Shown here: piece after piece, positions 1-8,765 of the stretch
Numbering within the stretch: position 1 is the stretch's first letter
Layout of the letters: each line of letters opens with the position of its first letter
Origin: Metellina segmentata
Lineage: Eukaryota > Arthropoda > Arachnida > Araneae > Tetragnathidae
Direction of reading: 5' to 3'
NCBI GenBank assembly: GCA_947359465.1
Contig: OX375878.1
Span: 89,502,377 to 89,566,376 of the forward strand
DNA: 64,000 nucleotides
Made by a program: the position numbers and the translations under genes
Notes under the pieces: generated by a model
The model's input: the letters and a program-made list of their open reading frames with translations, nothing else
Database searches by the model: none
What the model was told of the DNA's origin: nothing

Positions 1-389
1 GTATTCTCTCTCATTACCATTAATTTCTAAGTATAGAGCCATGAGGAGATTTCGTGGGAAGTTACTGGAATGGGTTGCAAGACAGAGTTCTTGATAAATA
101 CTTTATTTTTATGCAAGGTAAAGATTTCAACATCTTTCTCGAACCATGCATTACTTTTAGAAGCACCAATATGATTTCTCATTAATATAATAATAAAAAA
201 CTATTTTTTCGTTGGATGGATTTTTAGATCTATTCCTAGTGAAATTTTTCTTGCAAAACATTACCATTTCACCTTAAGTCGAAACCTAATATTATGCAAC
301 TGATATTGGCGCATGATAGTCCACATCTAAGCATAAATTATTGTTTTAACTTGAAAATTTCTTTCTTCAAAGGTGGTCGTATTTTAAGA
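1..389. other. AT-rich intergenic DNA
   Basis: No coding frame, repeat or element terminus that I can recognise. Confidence 0.6.
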
Positions 390-412
390 TGTGTGTGTGT
401 GAGAGAGAGAAA

Positions 413-464
<52 letters not shown>
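390..464. repeat. GT/GA microsatellite
   Basis: A short GT run passes directly into about 30 GA dinucleotides with a few interruptions. Open frames rich in Arg-Glu across it are artefacts of the repeat. Confidence 0.97.
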
Positions 465-465
<1 letters not shown>

Positions 466-815
466 GAAATGGTTATCTTTCACTGCCGAGGTTTTCGGAA
501 GTCATTTTCCTTTAAGAACTGACACTCAATGGATTAGCTATTTTGAAAGTAATGCTAGTCGGGGCTCTAATCCTACATGAAAGAAGTCAGGGAGTGGGAT
601 TTTCTCGGTAAAAAGTAATAATACCACCAACTTTTGCCTATCTTTAAACACTATTTCCTTTTTTATCTTTACTGCTAGATACGGAAGAACTATGTTTATT
701 TTGCGATTCTGTTCCAATGTTTGGAAATATATGTAACCATAAGAAGAAACCACTGCTTTTTTGTGTGTCTTTTGCGTGCTATTTGTGTGTGTCTCATTGG
801 TAGTGTGATGTTAGA
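465..815. other. unassigned intergenic DNA
   Basis: Nothing recognisable. It ends at the A that precedes a Helitron 5' end. Confidence 0.5.
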
Positions 816-1232
816 TCTATCTATCGATATAAAAAAGGATGTGTGTGTGTGTATATTCTCTATACAAATCTACACCGTTTAACCAATCCACACCAAATTT
901 GGTACACTTATATTTTAGAACACTGCGGAAATCATAGGCTATTTCTTTCCTGTCTTTAGACCAATCTTTAGACATGAAAATTGGCACACTGGTAGTCCTA
1001 AAAATGCATCTCGAAGTCCCAATCTTAAATTTTAAAGTTTGTTTTCCTGCAATATATGGACATGGACAAAGAAACACGTTCTACAGGGTTAGTGTATTTG
1101 AGTTAACGCATGGAAATGTCGCGGCGCTGTCACGTTAGGAAACACGTTCTACAGAGTTTTTGTATTTGAGTTAGCACAGGGAAATGTCTCGATCATATTT
1201 GAAACCCGAGCAACGCCGGTTAATTAAGCTAG
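816..1232 (+). mobile_element. non-autonomous Helitron, 417 bp
   Basis: The element starts with TCTATCTATC after a host A. It ends with a short stem (ACCCGAGCAACGCCGGT), a spacer and CTAG, followed by host T. This is the Helitron signature (5' TC, 3' hairpin plus CTRR, insertion between A and T). A GT run lies near the 5' end. An internal repeat of about 68 bp carries the AACACGTTCTACAG block twice (about 1074-1200). It encodes no Rep/helicase. A related copy lies in the opposite orientation at 55499-55937, sharing the GT/CA subterminal run, the doubled block and the 3' hairpin. Confidence 0.8.
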
Positions 1233-1595
1233 TAGAATATAAATAGTCATGTCTTTAGTTATCCTTCTTCATTCTAAAGAACTTTTTCCGATGGTTTTAT
1301 TTAGGTACTCGTACGAAATCTGTTTGAATTGATTTTCAAATAATCTATTTTAAATGTCATCACACACACATTATCTTAACAGATTATTTTAAATAAAATA
1401 AATTCTATTTGCACGTTTTGAAAGCAAATATAATGAATCAATCAAGCAGTACTCAAAGGTATGGAGTTTTAACAACTAGAAATATTCTCTATTATCTTTT
1501 CAGATTTTAGTAAATTTTACACATGTTTGCAGATGAAAACTGTGCAATTCGAGAAAAGTTTTAAGCCAGGTTTCATGTTTGTTTGAGGGTTGCGT
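1233..1595. other. unassigned intergenic DNA
   Basis: AT-rich, with no feature seen between the Helitron and the SINE pair. Confidence 0.5.
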
Positions 1596-1939
1596 TAGGC
1601 ATAGTTTGAAGAGCAGCGGATTAGTAACAGGATAATTGTGAGTTCGAAACTCCATCCAACCAAGAGACCGTCATGTACGTGGGTCTGGTGGACACTAAAT
1701 TTGTTGTGGCCTCAAATGTCTTCACATTGGCGTGGTGTGGAAGTTTGGAGAGTGGGGCGCTGGTTCAGGTAACCTCTTCATTTGGCCGTGGTTCAAGGGT
1801 TCTGATAGCCCGTTGTATCGCTTCAGTGCAAAGTCAATTCAATTACCCCACATTTGAACTATTGAATCCATGATTCCATTTTAACCCACATAACTTAATT
1901 AAAATATTTTAACCTTCATCTCACTTAAATATCAAACAA
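1596..1939 (+). repeat. tRNA-derived SINE, tandem copy A
   Basis: A polymerase III B-box-like GAGTTCGAAACTC lies near 1640. It is followed by the body shared by many copies in this window: GGTGGACACTAAAT, GGCCTCAAATGTC, GGAAGTTTGGAGAGTGGGG, CCGTGGTTCAA, GATAGCCCGTTGT. From 1623 the sequence repeats with a period of 317 bp into copy B, including the unrelated-looking AT-rich 3' flank, so the pair arose by segmental duplication rather than two insertions. The 66-codon open frame inside is a SINE artefact. Confidence 0.85.
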
Positions 1940-2258
1940 AGTAACAGTATAATTGTGAGTTCGAAACTCCATCCAACCAAGAGACCGTCATGTACGTGGG
2001 TCTGGTGGACACTAAATTTGTTGTGGCCTCAAATGTCCTCACATTGGCGTGGTGTGGAAGTTTGGAGAGTGGGGCGCTGGTTCAGGTAACCTCTTCATTT
2101 GGCCGTGGTTCAAGGGTTCTGATAGCCCGTTGTATCGCTTCAGTGCAAAGTCAATTCAATTACCCCACATTTGAACAATTGAATCCATGATTCCATTTGA
2201 ACCTCACATAACTTAATTAAAATATTTTAACCTTCATCTCACTTAAATATCAAACAAA
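1940..2258 (+). repeat. tRNA-derived SINE, tandem copy B
   Basis: Near-identical repeat of copy A, with only a few substitutions (for example TCTTCACATT versus TCCTCACATT). It ends at the same AAATATCAAACAA tail. Confidence 0.85.
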
Positions 2259-2384
2259 GATGTAGTAGGATATTCATGTAATATGCGTAATGTAGGGATT
2301 CTTGAAACATTAACGCTAAATTTATATATAGCTTAATAAATAACACATAACTTAATTGAAAGACATTTACCTTTTTACCTCACA

Positions 2385-2560
2385 CCGACCAACCGGTCTG
2401 GTGGTTAAGGTGTTAGTTAATTTCTAGATATGAAGATTCCTGGTTAAAATCCGTGTCAGGGGTACCAGCTAAGGTGTTGCCTCGTCATTTGACCGTGGTT
2501 CAAATATACGTGGTGTTGACTTAGAATCTTTTCCTCCGATATTTAGCTTGACAGAAAATG
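2385..2560 (+). repeat. SINE with a different tRNA-like head
   Basis: The head (GGTCTGGTGGTTAAGGTGTT, then CTGGTTAAAATCC) resembles tRNA A and B boxes and differs from the common head of this window. It then joins the common SINE body: AGCTAAGGTGTTGCCTCGTC, ATTTGACCGTGGTTCAAAT, ACGTGGTGTTG, and ATCTTTTCC. Confidence 0.6.
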
Positions 2561-2884
2561 CTTCTCAAGGGTTAAATGATAATGATGTCCTTGGTTTATT
2601 CAATTACCTCTCTAGTTTCATTTTACTAAAGTATTTAGTATTTCAGTTTATACGCTCAATTACATCAATTATTCATTTTATTATTTAAACACAAACATTA
2701 AAATTAAAATGTACAGCAGCTTAAATCCATCCAAATTACATAGTTTTAAAGCTAAATATTATCTAATATATTTGATTACTAAGTAAATTATTTGAATATT
2801 CTTAAAAGATGTATTTTTTTAAACCTACTTGAAAAATATTTCACGAGAACTTTGCTTGCTTGGATATTTTGTACGTATAGTCAC
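2561..2884. other. AT-rich intergenic DNA
   Basis: No feature recognised. Confidence 0.5.
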
Positions 2885-4010
2885 GAAAAAAAACAACCGA
2901 ACCATCTCCTTTACTTCGAGCACTGTTCATACTAGAGCAAATTCAAGGGTATCATTCAATAGGGAATAGAATACCTTCTATAAATTGAAATCCAAAAAAT
3001 TTGCACAATGGGATTGTCTTCATATTAAATTTTGTACAAACAATAAAATTTTTAATGGAACACCTTGTTTAGATGCCACAATATGATACTGCATAGTTAA
3101 ATTAATCTAAATATAAAATTTCATGACTACTATCAATATATCCCGAGGTATTCAATGTTAAATTTTGTTTCAATTTCAGGTATCATCTTCACATAGAAAG
3201 ACGCTATTCGCAGGTCGAGATTAATTGTAGTTATCGCTACCCGAATTTCAAATTTGAACACTATTTCAATCATATATTTCAGCAATCCGGAATTATTATA
3301 TTTATGAACCAAGTGAAAATTATTTGAGAATTACATTATATTTACTATGCAAGTGCAAACGATACGAGAACTATTATTCGAGGTTTGTCAAACGTTTTAT
3401 ATATGTACTTTTAGTTTCTCCCTAAAATCGCAATAATTGTGAAAATTTAATGTAGCTCAAAAACTAATAATCGGAAAGAGCTGAAATTTTGCATGATCAT
3501 AATAGAAGTTTTTCTGAATCAATTCCTATAAAAATATAAGGTTCCAATTCATTATTTTTCAAACATTATTTTAATAATTATTATTGCATACTAAAAACTT
3601 TAAAAAAAATACAATACTAGGTGGATTGTGTTTGAGTTGTTCAACAGTAAGATGATACAAAATATCAGCACCATAGAAATATTATTTAGGAAGATATCCA
3701 CAAAAGTCTAAGAAACTGATTTAACATTAGGAGATCCAATCTTTCGCCCTCATATGAGAAACGGTAAGACCTAATGACATGAAAATTGATATCTGAAGTA
3801 AATTTTTGGTATAGATTTGAAATTTGGTGCCAAAATAGGGGTTATTATAGGAAAGTATGAAGTTGGTGCTCAATTTAATAGAAGGACGGCCCCTTAAGTA
3901 AATTTTATGAATTTTAATTTATAGAAGACGTTGGTTCCTGTCAAATGTTATTTTCGAATTTGCTCTAAAGTTAAAATTGCTCGAATGAAGAGGGGTGGTT
4001 CGTTTTTTTA
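2885..4010. mobile_element. unclassified inverted-repeat element, about 1.1 kb
   Basis: Imperfect inverted repeats of about 60 bp face each other: 2885-2945 (AACCGAACCATCTCC, TTCGAGCA, TAGAGCAAATTC) and 3950-4010 (reverse complement, with GAATTTGCTCTA, TGCTCGAA, GGTGGTTCG). The interior is AT-rich and has no transposase. The exact ends and a target-site duplication could not be fixed, so the superfamily is unknown. Confidence 0.5.
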
Positions 4011-5234
4011 AACTGCATTTGAAGTTTGTTTCAACAGAGATGCTGACTTTACTTCTGTAGTTCCAGGAACAACATTTTGTTTAGTCGAGTATATTTCATT
4101 TGAAAATTTTTTTTTCACTTCAAGAACATATCAAAATACTTTTTCTTATTTATCTAATCTATAAATTTTCTACCGAGAGTTTTCAACTCTCCCGAGATAA
4201 TGAATAATAATATTTCCTCCTTTCCCGTTATCCAATTCCAAATGACCATTTTATTGGGAAATGTATCTCTGCCAACGATGGTTACCAACAATTCAATAAA
4301 ACCACCATTTCTTTTCTGACTGAATTGAAATTTCAATCGATCGGACCACCGGACGATGGAACGCGATATTCCCTGCGGAGGGTTTGGTACCATTTTAAAT
4401 ATTTGTCGAAAAACAATTTCACTTTGTTTGTCAAGATGAACTCGAATGTCATTGAAACGATCAATTTAAAATTTTGTTCCGGACGTATTGGCAACAGCCT
4501 TGAAGCTTTAAAATTCTCTACACGAACAGCCATGACCGGAAACTCGTAGGTGAAGTACGTGAATGTTCTACTGATTAGGCCGTTTGCTGCGTCTGAGGAA
4601 ACAGATAATTTTCTAAAGAACGTTGAGAGAAAATAGGTACATATCCTTACAGCCATTTTTTTTATATAGCATCATTTTTTATGAGATAAAATAGTCGTGT
4701 ATACAAATATCGATTTAACAATGTGTGTATGAATTCCACATAATCGCTTTGCCATAAACTTTGGTAGCGTTTATATATTACTGGCATCGATTTACAATCT
4801 TTTTCATTTCATGGCACACAGATACGAATTGCTAAAGCCCGTGCGCCGTAAAACCCGACCAACTTTCCTAACTACAAGTACGTAAATAAATTCAGTACGC
4901 TACTAGTTTTGTGTTAGTATAATTACAAAATAAATAGCAAAAAGCGTTTTTTTAAATAACAAGTATGTCTAGTCAAGTTAATAGGCTAAATTTCTGAGAT
5001 GTAACATGCATAATTCCGCTTTTTGACCAGAAGACTTTCGTGCATGAATTCTAAAAAGTTTTGACGTTTTTTAACTAATAGAATCCTTAAGAAGGAATGT
5101 ATTCTGAGAAAAGGAGCAATGGAACCTTTCCAAGGGATTCCATTCTAAGTAAAAGAGCAACGGAACCATTCTGGAATGGATTTCACAATTATTGTACTTT
5201 GAGGAAAGGACAAAAGAAAGATTCTATTGGTCCT
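4011..5234. other. intergenic DNA left of the gypsy insertion
   Basis: No supported gene; frames of about 100 codons on both strands at 4154-4656 overlap each other and show no family similarity. From about 5090 the DNA has GGAACC/GGATTC-type short repeats like those beyond 15235, suggesting the gypsy element inserted inside this repeat field. The last four bases before the LTR (5231-5234, GTCC) are one copy of the target duplication. Confidence 0.5.
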
Positions 5235-5471
5235 GAAGCTGACATAATCAGAAGGCTTTTATTTTACCAACATTACAGCACATACACGTTACAACGACAG
5301 AGACACAAAGTACACTACTACCATACAAAAATGTAAGCGTTACACTCAAAAATAACCAGTAGGAACACCTTAAGAAGTGAAACGTGAAACTAAGGGGATT
5401 GAGAACTGAAGCTGTAGTTCATGATTCTCACCAGCAAGCTCATTGAACATGGTAGCGCTGTTCAAGGCACA
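5235..5471 (-). repeat. gypsy 3' LTR
   Basis: 237 bp, matching 14977-15234 over its whole length with substitutions and deletions. Landmarks in common are TGAAGCTGACATAATCA, CGACAGAGACACA, AACTAAGGGGATTGAGAACT and ATTCTCACCAGCAAGC. Confidence 0.92.
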
Positions 5472-5487
5472 GCATTCTCCCTCCCCA
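5472..5487 (-). promoter_or_regulatory. gypsy polypurine tract
   Basis: On the minus strand GGGGAGGGAGAATGC abuts the 3' LTR, the expected position for the plus-strand primer. Confidence 0.75.
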
Positions 5488-5509
5488 GTGTCTAAGATAT
5501 ACACAGAAT

Positions 5510-6412
5510 CTATCTGGTGGTATAGTTTATCACGTCCGGTGTTGGCACTGGTGTGTGGGTTGGTGAAGGAGCATCAGCAGCTTGGAACGCAGGTTTGAGA
5601 CGATCCACCGACACGTTATCTTGGTTGCCATGAACGTTGACTTTAAAGAATTTCTGGTGACGAGAAATTACTTCAAAGGGTCCATCATAGGGGATTTGCA
5701 TAGATTTCCGAAACATATCTCTTCGGGCGAAAACGTGAGACGAAGAGTGTAGTTCTCTTGGCACAAAACAGCTCGCTTTCCATGAGACAATGGTTGTGAG
5801 ATTGGATTGAAGAGACTGCATGTGCTTGCGGAGTTGCTCGATGAACGTCGGGGGATCATCCTGTACCTGTGATGGATCGAAATTTTTTCCATGGATGCGG
5901 ATGGTGGCACCAAAGACGAGGTCTGAAGTAGTTGCTTTCAGGTTCTCTCGGAGTGAAGCACAGAAGCCAAGGAGGATCGTGGGAAGAACTTGAGTCCACT
6001 GTTCGGTGCTATGGCACTTGATGGCTGCCATTAATAGGTTGTGAAGGTTTTCTACAAGACCGTTACTGGGCGGGTGATAAGCAGTGGTTCGAACACGCTC
6101 CGCTAGCAGGAAAATTGCAAGAGATAAAAAGAGTCTGGATTCGTACTGACGTCCTTGATCTGTAGTGACCCGACTATTAAACCGAATATGATGATCCATG
6201 TATCGTACAACGCTCGGGCAACTGTGGGGTTGTTATATCAGTTAATGGGTTGACTTCTGGCCACCGGGGAAAACTGTCAGTGATTGTGAGACAGTATGTG
6301 TAACCTTCAGATAGAGATAAAGGTTCTATAATATCAGTGTAAATATGGTCGAAACGTGAAGTTACTGGGGGAAATAATCCTAAATGGGATGATACATGTT
6401 TAAATGTTTTTT
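5510..6412 (-). pseudogene. gypsy integrase (broken)
   Basis: The integrase core and C-terminal part of a Ty3/gypsy pol. In one frame (6199-5510, 229 codons) it shows VTTDQG with the second catalytic Asp, SNGLVENLH with the catalytic Glu, and the C-terminal GPY/F-type module (YDGPFEVISRHQKFFKV, then VDRLKPAF). Upstream, in other frames, RFDHIYTDIIEP carries the first catalytic Asp and WPEVNPLTDITTP follows. At least two frameshifts near 6200-6230 separate the parts. The family function is cDNA integration; this copy cannot make an intact enzyme. The N-terminal zinc-binding part is missing at the Tc1 junction. Confidence 0.9.
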
Positions 6413-6415
6413 TGA

Positions 6416-7511
6416 ACGTTACAGTACAGGTCTTCTCCGAGTTAGAACGCCGAATGAAGACCGGTATTTGGCAGTAACTGCAAAAAGAAGCAGACGGAGC
6501 ACAGCATCCGACCTTTCTCGTTAGCTATCTTCAGTCACGGGTACAACAGTTTCAAGGTAAATCGTTTACAGACGTTTGGGACATGTTGGTCTATATGCTA
6601 GTAGGCCTGTCAGATGTGTTCCGCTCATGACAACTCACTGTCGTCAGCGGTTAGCCTGGAGTAAAGAACATGCAATGTGGAGGACATCGTCACAGCGGGT
6701 TAGTGTTTTCCCCGACGAGTCTGGGTTTAGCCTTTAGTCTGATTCACGGCAGACCTTCATTTGGAGAACTCCAGGTACCCGCTACCACCTAGACAACATC
6801 ATTGAACAACACCGTTACGGTGGTGCGGGATTGCTCGTTTGGAGCGGAATTATACTGGGCTCCAAAACAGATCTACATGTTCAAATCGGAACCATGAGGG
6901 GCCAAATTTATCGGTACATGATTCTGGAACAACATGTACTTTTCTTTAGGAGTGCATGATCGCAGAATTTGTGTTTATGGATGATAACGCCCGTCCTCAC
7001 CGTGCAAACTTTGTAAACGAATGCCTTGAATCTGAGGAAATCCCCCGTATGGAATGGCCAGCATTCTCACCTGACTTGAATCCGATAGAACATTTGTGGG
7101 ACTTGTTTGTCCGACTAGTTGCAGCCCGTCTACCACCTCCTACATGTGTACCGGAACTTCAGAGAGTATTGCTTGCTGAAAGGAGTGATCTTCCCCAAGA
7201 TGAGCTCGATAATTATTTGATCCTCAGCATGCCTAGGCGTTGTACGGACTGTATTTCATTGTATGGGTGAAATACAATGTATTAACCACCATACCAACCA
7301 TGTCATGTTAAGTTTTTGTAAGGTCGATATTTTTGTAATTGCTACAGTGAGTAAAAATCGTAATTTTTATGAATGGTATCATACATACACCATCTTTTCT
7401 GTTCTTTATATTTTGTTTCATAAATGGGCTTTATGAATAAGTCACGTTTGTTTTGTTTCTGAACCTTTATTTGTCAGAGCTGGCATTATCCTTAATTTAT
7501 AGACATGAGTG
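6416..7511 (+). mobile_element. 5'-truncated Tc1 transposon (copy 1)
   Basis: It matches the Tc1 at 40446-41936 from ACGTTACAGTACAGG to the terminal ATTTATAGACATGAGTG, followed by TA (7512-7513). The 5' TIR and the transposase N-terminus are absent. To its right the gypsy RNase H reading resumes immediately after TA, so the 3' end is a genuine insertion junction. To its left it abuts gypsy integrase, so a deletion removed both the Tc1 5' end and adjacent gypsy sequence. Confidence 0.88.
6956..7270 (+). pseudogene. Tc1 transposase C-terminal part
   Basis: A 104-codon open stretch of a DD34E (Tc1/Tcb1-type) transposase. FVFMDDNARPHRANFV contains the second catalytic Asp, and SPDLNPIEHLWDLF contains the third acidic residue (Glu). 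About 70% of the protein, including the HTH DNA-binding region and a usable first-Asp segment, is missing or out of frame upstream (6418-6955). Not functional. Tc1 transposases normally run to about 340 residues. Confidence 0.85.
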
Positions 7512-7513
7512 TA

Positions 7514-7860
7514 GAATATGGGGATAACAGTTATCTTTCATAATAACTGTAGCGTTCTTTGGTAGGAGTGAGTGCGGGAGAAAAATACCAATGGTTGCAA
7601 ACAGTGTTGTGTTACATGGTGGAGGGCACTGCCAATCCCAAAATTCCTTGCATCGAAGTGGAGGATAAGTTTGGCAGTTGGAGAAGGTAGTAGCATTAGT
7701 GAGCAGTTACGAGTGAAAGCTGCGAATGCAGAATTTGTCCACTCGATTGGGCGATTATCTTTTTTTTTACGGGAGCCTTTTAGAAAATCATGTAAAAAGA
7801 TCTTTGAATTGGTGGCATGATTGAGAAACCTCTTTTAAAAATTTAGGAGTCCAAGGTATT
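7514..7860 (-). pseudogene. gypsy pol, end of RT and RNase H remnant
   Basis: Minus-strand translations across several frames give the order typical of a Ty3/gypsy pol: FLNHATNSKIFLHDFLKGSR (thumb/connection), PIEWTNSAFAAF, LHFDARNFGIGSALHHV (RNase H motif with an Asp), LVFFSRTHSY and ERYSYYER up to the Tc1 junction. Frameshifts and stops interrupt it. Reverse transcriptase proper is not present upstream, so this element lost it by deletion. Confidence 0.8.
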
Positions 7861-8060
7861 TACTTAATTGAGAAACTGTTGCCGGTTGTTTGAAATCTAA
7901 ATCTGAAATATAATCTAATCTACTTTTTACTTTACCCCCTTAGTACTTTAATTGGTAAGGGTTTGATGCCAAAAGAGAAGTTACTAAATGCCCTAACAAT
8001 CCCAATTACGAGACACCAAATACACATATGATACATTTAATTTTAGGCCGTATTTATTTA
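7861..8060. other. gypsy interior, unassigned
   Basis: This is where protease and reverse transcriptase should be. Only about 200 bp without recognisable pol motifs remain. Confidence 0.5.
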
Positions 8061-8305
8061 GCCGTTCAAAGTACATTTGAGTGCATTATCTCCAAAGCAA
8101 CCGTGGTAAAAGCATACACCATCGGGTTAAGGTGCACGTCGTCGTCTGTGGGAATATGATCGTCCTCGAAAATGGAAGTTCTTCCGGAATGCTGGACGTG
8201 AGCGGAGATCCATGGACAATTCTCATTCATTCTTCACCTTTTCATGTAAGTTCTGCAATCTGTTTTTCGAACTTAGTTGTAGTGGAATCACTGTAAGAGG
8301 TAGTG
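8061..8305 (-). pseudogene. gypsy gag, C-terminal part
   Basis: Minus-strand reading continues gag from the other side of the BEL element: TTSYSDSTTTKFEKQIAELT then a stop. In another frame follow an Arg-rich stretch (GRSYSHRRRRAP) and CFYHGCFGDNALKC, which matches the cysteine/histidine nucleocapsid motif common at the gag end of this gypsy group. Stops and frameshifts make it a pseudogene. Confidence 0.8.
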
Positions 8306-8310
8306 GATGC
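8306..8310. repeat. BEL target-site duplication, left
   Basis: GATGC directly before the LTR, repeated as GATGC at 14229-14233 directly after the other LTR. Joining across it restores a continuous gag reading. Confidence 0.95.
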
Positions 8311-8528
8311 TGGTTGGTCTGGGTTTTGTGCTGACAGTCCTTTTGGATAAGTATTCAATAACTCACAAATAGATTACCAGTTTAATCTTTATTTCTCATA
8401 AAAACTCTAGCGCTGGTGTGGGACACTCAACCACCCGACGCTCTCAAGGGACGCTAACTCCCACAAAAGTAAACAATAACAAAATCCCCCGTACAGGGAT
8501 GGGTACTGCCATCTGGTGGGCCACAACA
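8311..8528 (-). repeat. BEL 3' LTR
   Basis: 218 bp. On the minus strand it starts TGTTGTGGCCCACC and ends CCCAGACCAACCA. Identical to 14011-14228. Confidence 0.97.
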
Positions 8529-8765
8529 TACCGCCCGGCGTTGAATGTACCGATTCAATGATCTCTTAATACAATTAAACAATATTAAATTATATATATT
8601 CCAACATAATATTCTCAAAGTAAAAATTCATGAATCACACATTAATGTAATAATCACTAAATAATTAAAATGGACTGTAAATACACTTGAATATCAACAA
8701 TTACTCACATACATATCACAATCAATAATGGATTAATATTAGAAATTAACTCACAACAATTGCCT
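8529..8765 (-). other. BEL 3' untranslated region
   Basis: AT-rich segment between the stop codon and the 3' LTR. A short GC-rich purine-biased tract (GCCGGGCGGTA, minus strand) next to the LTR is the probable plus-strand primer. Confidence 0.6.

Noticed and set aside
294..580. Open frames rich in Arg-Glu repeats
   Set aside because: Product of the GA microsatellite at 390-464.
1673..2190. Two near-identical 66-codon frames
   Set aside because: They lie in the SINE body and are identical because the SINE is tandemly duplicated. No coding evidence.
4154..4656. Overlapping frames of 74-107 codons on both strands
   Set aside because: Mutually overlapping, no domain, no splice or composition support.
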